Below the pieces are notes generated by a model. That model was given only the letters and a program-made list of their open reading frames with translations. It did no database searches and was not told the DNA's origin. Shown here piece after piece: positions 10,790 to 20,069 of a stretch of DNA of 64,000 bases. Both the position numbers and the translations under genes were made by a program. The stretch covers positions 47,720-111,719 of the forward strand of contig NZ_JABUAE010000015.1 of the NCBI RefSeq assembly GCF_013314535.1. Direction: 5' to 3'. Every line of letters begins with the position of its first letter. Positions within the stretch are counted from its first letter, which is position 1. Source of the stretch: Bacillus sp. Xin1. GTDB lineage: Bacteria > Bacillota > Bacilli > Bacillales > Bacillaceae_G.

Positions 10790-10865
10790 AAAATCCCTCC
10801 ATAATCAATTTAAACGTGTGTAATGTGATAGAGAGAAAATGAATGGCCATTCGTTTTTTTCGAAA

Positions 10866-10930
10866 GAAAAAGACCCACAGCTAACACGTTTCTATATAAC
10901 AATATAGAAACAATGAAATGTGGATCTCTT
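10866..10930 (-). promoter_or_regulatory. glpF leader hairpin, GlpP-type antitermination target
   Basis: On the minus strand AGATCCACA pairs with TGTGGGTCT and GTTTCTATAT with ATATAGAAAC, followed by TTTTTCTTTCG. The sequence and position match the glpD leader hairpin and a GlpP-controlled terminator. Confidence 0.8.
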
Positions 10931-10963
10931 CTTTTCTCCGTCACGTTTATTAACTTATCTATA

Positions 10964-10992
10964 ATGTTAACCCTAAATGAAAGCGGTGTCAA
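10964..10992 (-). promoter_or_regulatory. glpF promoter (sigma-A type)
   Basis: Minus-strand TTGACA (10992-10987), a 17-base spacer and TAACAT (10969-10964). This gives a transcript starting about 30 bp before the leader hairpin. Confidence 0.7.
10977..10992 (-). promoter_or_regulatory. CcpA catabolite repression site (cre) over the glpF promoter
   Basis: ATGAAAGCGGTGTCAA fits the cre consensus WTGNAANCGNWNNCAW at every position and overlaps the -35 hexamer and spacer, the usual arrangement for direct repression by CcpA-HPr(Ser-P). With GlpP antitermination and GlpK phosphorylation, this would give three layers of carbon control. Confidence 0.8.
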
Positions 10993-11043
10993 TAAAATTT
11001 TTTCACATTTTCGACACTTTTTACATCCATTTTATTTTCTCAA

Positions 11044-11175
11044 CATACAAGCCCGTGCTATGAAGACAAAAGCGGCCTTCCACTCATTTTCTCCCTCTGT
11101 TTTCACACGGCTTGGAGCGAAAATAGGCACTGACCGCTTCTATGCATTGGTGGATCCTCTCTCACCTACAAGAAA
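11044..11175 (-). repeat. Dispersed element E, copy 2
   Basis: The minus strand aligns with 4950-5040: AGGTGAGAGAG, then CATAGAAGCGGTCAGTGCC, then GTGTGAAAACAGAGGGAG and AAAATGAG. Here CAAGCCGTG near the middle can pair with CACGGGCTTG at the distal end, giving a roughly 75-nt stem-loop domain. It lies between glpP and the glpF promoter. Across the core the plus-strand translation is similar in both copies (GTDRFY), but copy 1 has a stop, so coding is unlikely. Confidence 0.5.
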
Positions 11176-11189
11176 GCTTTTCCTTTTTC

Positions 11190-11747
11190 CTATTTCTTGT
11201 AATGTTTCCATAGTTCTTTTTTCGACGTTGTAATCGCTGTCGCACCAGCAGCTAACGCTCTTTCCACATCATCCACCGTACGAATAAATCCGCCTGCTAA
11301 AATCGGCACACCCGTCCGTTCTTTCACTTCCGCGATCACACCTGTTAAAGCGCCTGGAAGCACCTCAATATAATCTGGTTTCGTTTTCTCTAAAAGATTG
11401 CAACTTTTCTCCATCGCACTCGAATCAATTAAAAAGATACGTTGAATCGCAACAACACCCTTTTGCTTCGCCTTCATAATGACACTTGCCTTTGTCGACA
11501 ATAATCCATATGGCTTATATTCTTGGCATAAAAACTCTGTCGCATGACCATCACTTTGCAAGCCATGAATTAAATCAACATGTAAAAATACCTTTTTACC
11601 ATGCTGCTTTGCAAGTGCCACGACACTCTTCAATTGTCCGATATGAATATCTAAAATAACCATATACTCATAAGAGCTATGTAGTAACTTTTCTAAATCC
11701 TTAATCTGCCGAACAGCTGGCAAAATCTTTTGTTCATGAAATTCCAT
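11190..11747 (-). CDS. glpP: Glycerol operon antiterminator GlpP
   Basis: 185 residues, typical for GlpP. The fold is a TIM-barrel-like phosphate-binding protein; visible signatures are VILDIHIGQLK, HVDLIHGLQSD, STKASVIMKAKQKG, YIEVLPGAL and PILAGGFIRT near the C-terminus. With glycerol-3-phosphate it binds glp leader RNA and prevents termination. Two candidate leader hairpins (8353 and 10866) are present downstream. It is upstream of and parallel to glpF but separated by element E and the glpF promoter. The ATG at 11747 is preceded by GAAGGGGACT. Confidence 0.95.
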   Translation of the reverse strand: MEFHEQKILPAVRQIKDLEKLLHSSYEYMVILDIHIGQLKSVVALAKQHGKKVFLHVDLIHGLQSDGHATEFLCQEYKPYGLLSTKASVIMKAKQKGVVAIQRIFLIDSSAMEKSCNLLEKTKPDYIEVLPGALTGVIAEVKERTGVPILAGGFIRTVDDVERALAAGATAITTSKKELWKHYKK

Positions 11748-11849
11748 TCAAAAAGTCCCCTTCTTTACGTCATCATACCTTTTATAGTACACAATTTAGG
11801 CGAAAAGAAAAGCTAGTAGGAGAAATTTTCAGCTCTCTTTCTTGTCGCG

Positions 11850-11935
11850 CGGCGTCGAATGGTCGATATCCTATGTCGAATCGCCGATATATGACGAAAA
11901 ACGGTCGATATATTTGAAAAATCGCCGATAAAAAA
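11850..11935 (-). repeat. Palindromic dispersed repeat R, copy 2
   Basis: The minus strand reads TTTATCGGCGATTTTTCAAA, ATATCGACCGTT, ATATATCGGCGATTCGAC and ATATCGACCATTCGAC, matching the copy at 6518 word by word with small internal differences. It directly follows the terminator of the XRE gene. Confidence 0.65.
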
Positions 11936-11963
11936 CCGCCCCCAATTCAGAGGCAGCTTTTTA
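11934..11963 (-). terminator. Terminator of the XRE regulator gene
   Basis: Minus strand GCTGCCTC / GGGGGCGG with TGAATT loop followed by TTTTTTATC. It merges into repeat R copy 2. Confidence 0.6.
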
Positions 11964-12410
11964 TTGATATGTATTTTTCAACTTATCCGACCCTGTGCCG
12001 CCTATAACCATAAGTAGTAACGGCGCAAAATTCATGACATACGGTACCCCTGCTAAAATTGTTATATTTGCTCCTGCAAACTTATTTAACAGTAGTACAC
12101 TGATTTTTAATAGCAACAAAAATAGCCCTAACATAAATACACTATCAAAAAACACCTTCCATTTTGGATGCGCTAATTGTTTACTATCTTGAATCACCTT
12201 CTGCTTCAATTCCTCATCACTCCTCAACAACTCATCAATTGTAATATCAAATAGATCACTCAAATGAATGATGATTTCGATACTTGGATAGTTCTTTCCA
12301 GTCTCCCATTTCGAAACAGACTGACGACTTACATGAATTTTTTCAGCCAAATCATTTTGTGACCAATTTCTTTTCTCTCTTTCTTCTTTTAAACGTTCGC
12401 TAAAAATCAT
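11961..12410 (-). CDS. XRE-family regulator with membrane C-terminus
   Basis: 149 residues. The N-terminal XRE helix-turn-helix (residues about 5-60: LKEEREKRNWSQNDLAEKI, VSRQSVSKWETGKNYPS) is followed by a linker and two hydrophobic helices (about 92-112 and 117-137). This is the architecture of membrane-tethered XRE regulators common in Firmicutes. GAGGTGATGAACTCGTT precedes the ATG at 12410. Targets are unknown; it is divergent from nothing obvious and probably autoregulated. A perfect inverted repeat at 12,483-12,504 upstream is a candidate operator. Confidence 0.85.
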   Translation of the reverse strand: MIFSERLKEEREKRNWSQNDLAEKIHVSRQSVSKWETGKNYPSIEIIIHLSDLFDITIDELLRSDEELKQKVIQDSKQLAHPKWKVFFDSVFMLGLFLLLLKISVLLLNKFAGANITILAGVPYVMNFAPLLLMVIGGTGSDKLKNTYQ

Positions 12411-12482
12411 AACGAGTTCATCACCTCTCTCTATGCCCTAGTATGAGTAAATGAATGATGAATAGTAAAGATAGTTGTAGTT

Positions 12483-12504
12483 GCATAAACTGCGCAACTT
12501 ATGC
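12483..12504. promoter_or_regulatory. Inverted repeat upstream of the XRE gene, candidate operator
   Basis: GCATAA-N10-TTATGC, centred about 83 bp before the XRE start codon. The arm spacing is close to one helical turn, as for a dimeric repressor. No other structure is seen in the 250-bp gap. Confidence 0.4.
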
Positions 12505-12611
12505 GTTACACCGTATAATAAGCGCTATTTCGTACCATATATCATGTCGTTTTGAAACACAACGTATACTTTCCTTTTATACAAACATTCCACAATCAAT
12601 ATTTCCTGTAG

Positions 12612-12648
12612 AATAAAAAAGAAGAGAAATAAATACATTTCTCTTCTC
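12612..12648 (-). terminator. yhaL terminator
   Basis: Minus strand GAAGAGAAAT / ATTTCTCTTC hairpin followed by TTTTTTATTC, 15 bp after the yhaL stop. Confidence 0.8.
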
Positions 12649-12660
12649 AAAAGGTTTCTA

Positions 12661-12861
12661 TTAAAGCAACACAGAATCCTTATCACTTTCTTGATTCCGT
12701 CTCTCGCGCTCTTCTTCCAAACGCTTCATATATACTTCCCCTTCTTTTTCAATAAACTCATTATCCATATCTTGCTCTTTTTTAGAAGTATATAAAACCA
12801 TGTAGCCACTTACGACAATCCCAATAATAACAAGATAAATCCACCATGGTAAAGTTTCCAC
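12661..12861 (-). CDS. yhaL: Sporulation-associated small membrane protein YhaL
   Basis: 66 residues from GTG 12861, which has GGAAGGG at proper distance; a GTG at 12903 in the same frame has no ribosome site. The N-terminus LPWWIYLVIIGIVVSGYMVLY is one membrane helix. The cytoplasmic tail contains NEFIEKEGEVYMKRLEEERERR, matching B. subtilis YhaL, which is encoded between prsA and yhaM. Role unknown beyond sporulation-linked annotation. Its position relative to prsA and yhaM supports the view that the glp and protease genes were inserted into an ancestral yha cluster. Confidence 0.8.
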   Translation of the reverse strand: METLPWWIYLVIIGIVVSGYMVLYTSKKEQDMDNEFIEKEGEVYMKRLEEERERRNQESDKDSVLL

Positions 12862-13049
12862 TTGATTCCCTTCCTTTCCTAAGACAAGCCTTGTTAGTTT
12901 CACTGTATGAGAGGAAGGACAAGATTATGACTTTTTTCCATACCAATCACGCACCCTTTTTAGAGTAATAGTGTCAGTATGTCCAAGATTGATAGATTCA
13001 TTGCAATTGTCCTGAAGTTTTTGCACCAGAACCCTTTCTTTAATGATAG

Positions 13050-13093
13050 TGAAAAAAGGACACCCTCGCCAGATACTCCTAGCAAGCGTGTCC
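13050..13093 (-). terminator. Terminator of the thermolysin-family protease gene
   Basis: Minus strand GGACACGCTTGC / GCGAGGGTGTCC long stem with a 12-base loop followed by TTTTTTCAC, 28 bp after the stop codon. Confidence 0.8.
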
Positions 13094-13120
13094 GTTTACA
13101 TTTTTCTATCAATGAAACTA

Positions 13121-14794
13121 TTATTTTACTCCTACGTCATTCCAAGCTTTTTGCACAGCTTGATATGTCGCGCTATTAACGCCATCGTAATCAGCAACAG
13201 ATTGTAATAAAGCAGCACGTGCCTTGCTGAAATCACTTGTTGGTGTAAGGTACGTTGTTAAAGCACGGTAGTAGATTTTTTCTGCTTTTTCCTTACCAAT
13301 AGCATTGATTGTTAAATAAGCAGCTTTATTTGGAATACCGCTATTGATATGTACGCCACCATTGTCTCCTTCTTCTGTTGGTGGTAAATATTGATAGTCA
13401 TTCATATGAGCAGGTTGTCCATACTTTTCAGGATTTGATAAGCTGCGAAGTGCATCTCCTGCAACTTTTGGCGTAGTTACAGCTTCTCCTAAATCCCAGT
13501 TGGCTGGATCAACGAAATATCCAAATACATCAGAAAAAGATTCATTTAGTGCCCCGGATTGATTTAGGTATTCAAGCTCAGCTGACTTTTCAGTTACCGC
13601 ATGTGTTAGTTCGTGTGCAACAACATCAAGCGAACCTGACAGCGGTGCGAATTCAACACCATCGCCATCACCATAAATCATTTGTTGTCCATTCCAGAAT
13701 GCATTGTTGTAGTTAGTTCCGAAATTGATTCCAGAACGAATTGTTGCACCTTTTCCGTCAAAACTATTGCGGTTATGAACATTTTTATAATAATCATATA
13801 CTTTTCCTGCATTAAAATGAGCATCAACTGCAGGAGCTTGGCTCTTATCTATCCAAGCATTATCTTTATCGAATAGATAGTAATTATCTGGATTTTGCCA
13901 ATCAGTGCCATGATTAGTTGTAGTTGTCTCAATAAAGCCACCATTCATCGGCTTTGTTGTGTCTTTTAAATAGTATTTTCCATATTGACTACTGTAAGTT
14001 GTATTCAGGTTTTTTCGATCCCCAAATACGCCGTTTCCATAGCCTTTTTGCGGAGTATCTGCATCTGTAACTGCATTATATGAATTTACAATTGTTCCAT
14101 CTTCTGCGTTTACATAGATTTGCCAGTTTGCTCCATAAGGTTTAATGAATTGTAATTGTACTTTATAAGCTAAGTAATAATTCCCGTCTTTTTCATAAAC
14201 AACTAAATCTGCTTTTTCATTTGTAGATGTTGCTTTTTCTTTTATTTGTTCTAACGGAGTCCCATTTGTTTCTACAAGTGTATCTTTTTTTGCTAGATTA
14301 ATATGTTTCCATGCATTTGAAATGGCAGTTTCATTTGAAATCTTTGCCTTTGTATTTCCTTTCAAACGGTCAGCGGCAGCGGAATGTACGTCTCCGTTTA
14401 CCGTTGTTACTTTGCCATCACGATTTGTATGAACAATGAAACGTGCACCATCAACTGGAACTTTATTAATAGATTGAATGTACACATAATGTTTCATTCC
14501 TAAATCATCTGACTTTACTTCTTTTAGTGTTAAGTCCGTTTGTGGGTTGATTTTAAATAACTCTTTATTTTCTTCAAGGAACAACTTTACTGCTTTTTCT
14601 GAATCCACTTTTTTATCAGATAATTCTCCCGAAAGGAAGGATGGATTTCCTTGCTCATCATTCCACTGTTTTTGAACGACTTCCATTTTGCCCAAAGCTT
14701 CTTGCTGCGATACTTGTTCTTCTGCAAAGGCACTTGAAAATGGAGCACCTAAAACCATCCCTGTTGCTAGTAATGTAACGACGGATTTCTTCAT
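13121..14794 (-). CDS. npr: Extracellular neutral metalloprotease, thermolysin (M4) family
   Basis: 557 residues from the ATG at 14794 (AGAGGAGAAATAG upstream; an earlier ATG at 14812 overlaps the ribosome site). Signal peptide MKKSVVTLLATGMVLG with cleavage after AFA, then FTP and PepSY propeptide domains (about 30-240) and the M4 catalytic domain. Zinc site HELTH at 394-398, third ligand Glu418 in NESFSD, and the active-site histidine in GGVHINSG (about 482). The enzyme is secreted as a zymogen and self-processed. It sits in tandem with inhA, each with its own terminator. ScoC and PrsA, encoded nearby, are expected to affect its expression and folding. Several npr paralogues exist in this group, so the exact letter is not assigned. 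Confidence 0.93.
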   Translation of the reverse strand: MKKSVVTLLATGMVLGAPFSSAFAEEQVSQQEALGKMEVVQKQWNDEQGNPSFLSGELSDKKVDSEKAVKLFLEENKELFKINPQTDLTLKEVKSDDLGMKHYVYIQSINKVPVDGARFIVHTNRDGKVTTVNGDVHSAAADRLKGNTKAKISNETAISNAWKHINLAKKDTLVETNGTPLEQIKEKATSTNEKADLVVYEKDGNYYLAYKVQLQFIKPYGANWQIYVNAEDGTIVNSYNAVTDADTPQKGYGNGVFGDRKNLNTTYSSQYGKYYLKDTTKPMNGGFIETTTTNHGTDWQNPDNYYLFDKDNAWIDKSQAPAVDAHFNAGKVYDYYKNVHNRNSFDGKGATIRSGINFGTNYNNAFWNGQQMIYGDGDGVEFAPLSGSLDVVAHELTHAVTEKSAELEYLNQSGALNESFSDVFGYFVDPANWDLGEAVTTPKVAGDALRSLSNPEKYGQPAHMNDYQYLPPTEEGDNGGVHINSGIPNKAAYLTINAIGKEKAEKIYYRALTTYLTPTSDFSKARAALLQSVADYDGVNSATYQAVQKAWNDVGVK

Positions 14795-15229
14795 TTCTAT
14801 TTCTCCTCTCAATACTACAAATAATAAAGATGCATCTTGTTAAGGAGTATACAAATAAAACAGTATCTTGTGGTTATTTATGCAAAATTACATATATTAA
14901 ATTTTAAATTTTCAAATTTTTTGTATTTTCGGTAATTCTTTGTTATAGAAACATCATTTTTCACAACGATTTATGGATAGAGGAATTTAGGGGGTAAAAG
15001 GTAGCATGACTTGAGGGTTTTTATGTCGGTTTTTCAATTTGCATTTATATAGTAACATGCGCCCATATCTTAATATTTTGATAGTTTATATATTTTTTTA
15101 CTATAGTCTCTTTCACTTTAAAAGAATAGGCAATTCTCTAGCAATATCATTTCTCGTTTTTATTGAAAATGAACTTTATATTTTCCTATCCAATGAACTA
15201 GTTCCTAAACTAAACTGCCCCGTTTCTAC

Positions 15230-15285
15230 AATAAAAAGAGAGCTGTCCATAAGTCGATTTCACCGACTTATGGGACAACTCCCCT
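15230..15285 (-). terminator. inhA terminator
   Basis: Minus strand GTCCCATAAGTCG / CGACTTATGGAC, GTGAAAT loop, followed by AGCTCTCTTTTTATT. The 435 bp between this and npr (14,795-15,229) is AT-rich upstream DNA of npr; I see no gene in it. Confidence 0.8.
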
Positions 15286-15300
15286 TAGTTTCAACTTATT

Positions 15301-17688
15301 CTATCGATGAATCCAAACTGCTCCTGCAGAATTATCTTCAGCTTGACCTACTACCTCAAACTTCAATCCTAGTTTTGGTAACTTACGTCCTGCATCTGGG
15401 ATGATGTCGTTGATATACTGCTTAGAATCATCAAATTTCGCAACCCCTGGTAATCCTTTATAATCAAAGATTCCGCGAGTTGGTGAATCTACTTTCCATG
15501 CTGGCGTTTGATCAAATGAGAATGCTGCATCCGCAATTTGATAACGCGTACTGCTCTTCACAGTCGGCTTTCCGTTTAATGTCCCTACAATTGCCTCTGG
15601 ATGAGAATCTACTACTCCTAAGAATCCTTCACCTGGATGAACGCCTACCCAGTTATCTGTAAAGCTTTGATCCGCATACCATACAACCATTCCTGTATTA
15701 AATACTGGACCACGCGCATGTTTTAATGCTGTGTCAGAACCAGCATAATTTCTCCACTCTAAATAGTAATTATGTTTTTTCTGTTCAAATCCGTTAGATA
15801 CAGTAAATCCTTTTAATGTCATTGCTGACTGTCCTTCTGCATCATCAGAGAACACAACTTTACCATCTACAGTTAATGCTGCATTATCTAACGCAAATCC
15901 TTTGTAAGACACTGCAATATCTGTTACATACTCAAATTGTAATTTTACTTTCTTTCCTTTAAATTGGCTTAAATCGTATGACTTATCAACCCACTTACCA
16001 TCAGTTGTATCCATACCGCCTTTTACATCTTTTTCACCAATTCTATCAATACGCACTTTTGTTCCATCTTCTGTAATTGCATTTACTTCAAGGAAATCAT
16101 ACTTCGCTTCAAGCTCATAGAATGCCTTGTAATCAAACTTAGCATTTGCCGCATTTGTTAAATCAAATACTGGTGTTTCAAGTGATGTATGCATGTCGTT
16201 CCCTTTTGTACTGTAATAAAACTGCTTACCGAATGCTGCTTCGATATTTTTAATATTTTTGTCAGGTAAGTTCACGCGAACGATTCCTGGTCGTTTAGAT
16301 TTCGTAACACTTTGGTCGATGTATGTTGCTGCACCAATACCACCGCGAAGCTTATCATAATCTACTTCTAAAATGTTCGCCCAGTTTCCGTTCATATTCT
16401 TTTGGAAAAACTCTTTATTTTGTGGTGAGAAACTCGTTGGCTCTGTTCCTGCAATTTTTCCAGACCAGCTACCGCCACTCATAAGAGACCAAGATTCAAC
16501 AGGTTCACCGTTCCCTGTATACTTTGTGTCATATTCATCTGGTAAACCTAAATCATGACCGTACTCATGTGCAAACACACCAACCGCTCCATCTTCAGGC
16601 TCAATTGTATAGTCGTATGCCGCCATCTTTCCGCCCCAGTTTGAAACAGAAGATTTTGTACCATCAATTGCATATGGTTTTGATCCAAGTTTTGAACGAT
16701 GAGACCAAATCGCATCATCTTTCAACTTACCGCCACCAGCTTCTTGTCCTACACCCGCATGAACAACCATTAAATGATCAATAATGCCGTCTGGCTCGTT
16801 TTTATTTCCATTTTCGTTGTAATCGTATTGATCAAATTGGTCAAAATCAGCTAAGTTAATCCCTTTTGCTACTGCAGCTTTTAATGCTTCTTTCACAAAA
16901 TCACGTGGTCCTAAAGGCCCTTTATTATCATGACCAGTACCAGCATCCGAACCGTAATCCGAAGCTTTTCCTGGAACAGTTAACCATTCCGTTACAGTTC
17001 CATCAACTGTATAGCTACCGCCTGATTGCTCTTCGTAATATTGCTTAAATGTATTAATTTTTGATCCATCAAATAACGTAAATGGCTCATCGCCAAACAA
17101 CATCTTTTGATAATGCTCACGATTAAAGTCCTTAGAATACATATATCCTGGTTCTTGATCAATATTGTTATGTTTGAAATCGCTAAATTCTACAAGTAAA
17201 ACAAGCACTTTATCTGTGCGAACTGCACCGTTATATTCTGTTTGTTTCGCTGGTGTAGTCGGAACTTTTCCATTTAATTTCCTAGTATTCACTCCCGCAT
17301 CTTGACCAGCTACTGGACCTACTGCTGGCTGCTGCGCTTTTTCATTCTCCTGCATCTTCGCATCTTTTACTTTTTTCATAAAATCAGAAGCTTCTTGCGT
17401 AAGGCTATCCCCTGTTATTACTTCTTTCCCAGGGTTTTCCCCTTTCTTTTTCTCAACATACTTCTCTACAGCCTTTGACGTCTCAGCTTGCGATGCTGAT
17501 TGATCAATGACTCCGCGCTCTTTCAACGCTTTCGCCAAACGTTCCTCCGGTATTAAATGCTCGTCAATCGGCAACGATGCTGATGGCGTTTCCGCATATG
17601 CAGATTGTCCCCCAAATGCAAACGTACTACTTAACACTGCCGCTGTTGCTAATACTGATAAAGGCTTTAACTTCTTATTCTTTTTCAA
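15301..17688 (-). CDS. inhA: Immune inhibitor A, secreted M6 metalloprotease
   Basis: 795 residues, the family's usual size. Signal peptide with cleavage after QSAYA (about 31). The propeptide contains [20 protein letters not shown]. The M6 catalytic domain has zinc motif [14 protein letters not shown] (HExxH at 374-378) preceded by FA. The C-terminal region (about 540-795) holds two MAM/jelly-roll-like beta domains ([22 protein letters not shown]). InhA proteases cleave antimicrobial peptides and host matrix proteins, and are found on exosporium or secreted. The B. cereus group encodes at least three paralogues; this one differs at many positions from the InhA1 sequence I remember, and which paralogue it is needs comparison. 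A 333-bp upstream gap carries a terminator and a repeat belonging to the next gene. Confidence 0.95.
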   Translation of the reverse strand: MKKNKKLKPLSVLATAAVLSSTFAFGGQSAYAETPSASLPIDEHLIPEERLAKALKERGVIDQSASQAETSKAVEKYVEKKKGENPGKEVITGDSLTQEASDFMKKVKDAKMQENEKAQQPAVGPVAGQDAGVNTRKLNGKVPTTPAKQTEYNGAVRTDKVLVLLVEFSDFKHNNIDQEPGYMYSKDFNREHYQKMLFGDEPFTLFDGSKINTFKQYYEEQSGGSYTVDGTVTEWLTVPGKASDYGSDAGTGHDNKGPLGPRDFVKEALKAAVAKGINLADFDQFDQYDYNENGNKNEPDGIIDHLMVVHAGVGQEAGGGKLKDDAIWSHRSKLGSKPYAIDGTKSSVSNWGGKMAAYDYTIEPEDGAVGVFAHEYGHDLGLPDEYDTKYTGNGEPVESWSLMSGGSWSGKIAGTEPTSFSPQNKEFFQKNMNGNWANILEVDYDKLRGGIGAATYIDQSVTKSKRPGIVRVNLPDKNIKNIEAAFGKQFYYSTKGNDMHTSLETPVFDLTNAANAKFDYKAFYELEAKYDFLEVNAITEDGTKVRIDRIGEKDVKGGMDTTDGKWVDKSYDLSQFKGKKVKLQFEYVTDIAVSYKGFALDNAALTVDGKVVFSDDAEGQSAMTLKGFTVSNGFEQKKHNYYLEWRNYAGSDTALKHARGPVFNTGMVVWYADQSFTDNWVGVHPGEGFLGVVDSHPEAIVGTLNGKPTVKSSTRYQIADAAFSFDQTPAWKVDSPTRGIFDYKGLPGVAKFDDSKQYINDIIPDAGRKLPKLGLKFEVVGQAEDNSAGAVWIHR

Positions 17689-17829
17689 TCCATTCCCTCC
17701 CTATGTCCTGCGAATTATCATTTTTTGTCGATATTTAAATAATATTGTTCGGTTATTCAATTTTCAATATATTTTAAAAATTAAGACATATAAAAAGTTG
17801 AGAAATATTTTTCTGATAATTACACATAC

Positions 17830-17870
17830 AAAAAAAAGGCTCTGCTTGCTTAAGCAGAACCTTTTTCAGG
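17830..17870 (-). terminator. Terminator of the alpha/beta hydrolase gene
   Basis: Minus strand AAGGTTCTGCTT / AAGCAGAGCCTT hairpin with T-run (TTTTTTTTG). Confidence 0.75.
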
Positions 17871-17890
17871 TTGTGGAGAACTTGGTAAAA

Positions 17891-17976
17891 GAAATTTCAT
17901 CAGCGATTTTTCAAATATATCCTCACCAAATATCGGCGCAAATTGAAATATATCGACCATTCGGCAAATAACGACA
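17891..17976 (+). repeat. Palindromic dispersed repeat R, copy 3
   Basis: Reads TTCATCAGCGATTTTTCAAA, CTCACCAAATATCGGCGCAA and ATATATCGACCATTCGGCAA. It matches the copy at 6518 but lacks its middle segment. It lies between a minus-strand gene and its terminator. Confidence 0.6.
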
Positions 17977-18021
17977 CAAATAAAAATCTGTTACCTTTCC
18001 CTTTTCATAATGAAACATCGG

Positions 18022-18897
18022 TTAATGATTCGCATGTTGTTCGAAAAAAGCTTGGACATATTTCATAAACTCTTCCGGCTCTTGACGAAATGGCGCATGA
18101 TATCCTTTTTCGATTATATGGAATGTACTATTTTTGAATAATTGGTGATAGGTCTCACCATTTTTCCACGGAACACTTTTATCATTTCTCCCCCAAATAA
18201 TTAACGTCGGCACCTGAATCGCATCTGCATCCATCACAATACGGCGCTCTCTCATTTTCGTCAGTTCACGATAATGTTCTTTATCATCTCTGCTATTTTT
18301 CACTTCATTTTTATCATAATCCGTAATAGTAGATACCGTATTTATATCAGCTGACAACTTTGGCTTTTGAATATCTCCTTTTTGCTGGAAAGATTCGATT
18401 CCTGTCGAGTCCGCTAAAATGAGATGCGTAATCGCCTCAGGATATAGATAAGTTAAATTAAGAGAAATCTCTCCCCCCATCGAATGACCGAGCAGCGCAA
18501 ACTGGTCATAGCCTAGTTTTTTCATTAACTTATAATATAAATTTGCTTGCACTGGGAAGGAATACTGAAAATCCACCGGCTTCGAAGAACGTCCGAACCC
18601 TAAAATATCAACCGCAATAATCGTATGCTCTTTCGCGAGTTCCGGATAAATATCACGAAATCCATCCGAAGAACCTCCAAAGCCATGAAGCATAAGCAGC
18701 GGCGGTTTTCCTTCACCAATCTGTTTAAAATAGATCGTTTGCCCATCGATTTCTGCCATTTTTTCTTTTGTGTGTAGTTTCGTAACAAAAACATCTTTCA
18801 CTTCTTCCACTTTCGCTGTCGGCTTCTCAACGATATTGCAAACGACCAGCACAACAAGCGCAAGGCAACTAATTATGTAGAACTTTAATCGTTTCAA
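18022..18897 (-). CDS. Membrane-anchored alpha/beta hydrolase
   Basis: 291 residues. An N-terminal hydrophobic segment (about 4-22; it includes VVCNIVEK but no clear lipobox, although Cys20 is possible) tethers the protein outside the membrane. The alpha/beta hydrolase core shows the oxyanion region LMLHGFGGSSDGF, nucleophile elbow GHSMGG, acid IIWGRNDKSVPW and catalytic histidine in EKGYHAPFRQEPEEF. The family includes lipases, esterases and peroxidases; the substrate cannot be told. It has its own terminator and an AT-rich upstream region, so is probably monocistronic. Confidence 0.85.
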   Translation of the reverse strand: MKRLKFYIISCLALVVLVVCNIVEKPTAKVEEVKDVFVTKLHTKEKMAEIDGQTIYFKQIGEGKPPLLMLHGFGGSSDGFRDIYPELAKEHTIIAVDILGFGRSSKPVDFQYSFPVQANLYYKLMKKLGYDQFALLGHSMGGEISLNLTYLYPEAITHLILADSTGIESFQQKGDIQKPKLSADINTVSTITDYDKNEVKNSRDDKEHYRELTKMRERRIVMDADAIQVPTLIIWGRNDKSVPWKNGETYHQLFKNSTFHIIEKGYHAPFRQEPEEFMKYVQAFFEQHANH

Positions 18898-19337
18898 ATA
18901 AAATATCTCCTTTCTGCCATTGTAACTATGGACACATATACTTAAAATTAGTTTTCACTTTTTACACATATTTTATAGCTACTACAGTTGTAATCAAACA
19001 AGTTACAACGATAACAAAAAAATATGTTTTCTGTCTATATAAGAATACATTAGATTACTTTCATACTATTCAACCATCTGTAATCATTATAGTTACAAAC
19101 AAAAAGTAAGTCAATTCTTTTCTACGAAATTTATATTCCTTGTACTCTACTAAAAGATTGAGATGATTTATCAAACACCGTGTAGTAGTCTTATAAAAAT
19201 ATGATCAAATCCCCATGTGAAATACTGTAAAAATAAGTGTGAAGATAATTTCAAGTGTGGCCTAAATACCTTTATTAGTAGTGCTAGAACAAATACATAA
19301 AGATTGACCTCTTAATCAGTTGGAATAACACGTTCAG

Positions 19338-19494
19338 ATAAAGTGAAACTTTAATCAGTGGGGGTTTTCCTCATCCCCCACTGATTATTAGTTGAACCAA
19401 TCGGGCCTCTACGGGCAGTTTATCTCCCACCTAACTTCTTTGCTTGCACCGAATTTTGAGGTGGGAGTATTACTGCCGGTTAGTGCGGGATAAG
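19338..19494 (+). repeat. bcr1 repeat, full-length copy A
   Basis: About 155 bp starting ATAAAGTGAAACTTTAATCA, with a hairpin (GTGGGGG...CCCCCAC), the block CCAATCGGGC...ACGGGCAG, CTCCCACCTAACTTCTTTGC paired with GAGGTGGGAG, and ending TACTGCCGGTTAGTGCGGGA. ATAA(A/G) stands on both sides, as expected of the TTTAT-type target duplication of bcr1. bcr1 is a B. cereus-group element with mobile, MITE-like behaviour. The rest of the 715-bp gap (18,898-19,612) shows only AT-rich DNA and the start region of the next gene. Confidence 0.88.
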
Positions 19495-19612
19495 TGTCGA
19501 TCTTACGCTCAAAGAAGGAATTTACGATATAAAAATTATAAATTTTCACAATAAATAAGTAATATGAAATAATAATGGATTACATAAAATTTACAGATAA
19601 GCAGGTGTCCAT

Positions 19613-19900
19613 ATGAAACTATACTTTAAAGATATTGAATTAGGTGATATTACCGAAGTATCCGCAGATACACCGTGGATGCATGGAACGATTCACTTAA
19701 ATGAAAATAGTCAGCCATTTCATGAATATTTTCGCGGGATGGTTGATGAGGAAATTGAATTTGATTTTGAAGTCGCAGATCCAGAATTTTTAGCGGAAAG
19801 TAATTGGTTTATTTTTGATGAAAATGAATGTAAATACTTAGAAATCGATATACCGGCCATTTACATAGAAGATACAACAATCGCATGGCGCTGGAGGTAA
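19613..19900 (+). CDS. Small acidic protein of unknown function
   Basis: 95 residues, ATG at 19613 with AGCAGGTGTCC upstream. Strongly acidic, without membrane segments; aromatic and acidic beta-rich pattern (MHGTIHLNENSQPFHEYF, EIEFDFEVADPEFLAESNWF) and a terminal WRWR. Probably a cytoplasmic single-domain protein. It follows bcr1 copy A and is closed by a clear terminator, which supports expression. I do not recognise the family. Confidence 0.75.
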   Translation: MKLYFKDIELGDITEVSADTPWMHGTIHLNENSQPFHEYFRGMVDEEIEFDFEVADPEFLAESNWFIFDENECKYLEIDIPAIYIEDTTIAWRWR

Positions 19901-19913
19901 AGAGCGCAAAATA

Positions 19914-19958
19914 AAAGAAGAACGCCTATTAGTGAGGGTAAACGTTCTTCTGTTTTTT
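19914..19958 (+). terminator. Terminator after the 95-residue gene
   Basis: Stem AGAAGAACG / CGTTCTTCT with an 18-base loop, then GTTTTTTG. Confidence 0.8.
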
Positions 19959-20069
19959 GCTGTAAATTTACTTATAGTTCTTTTGGTGCTGGTAAATCCG
20001 CTTAACTATCTGCTTTTACAATTCCACCTGTATTCCCATCTGCATTAGAAGGTGCTCCGCCGCCGTCTC

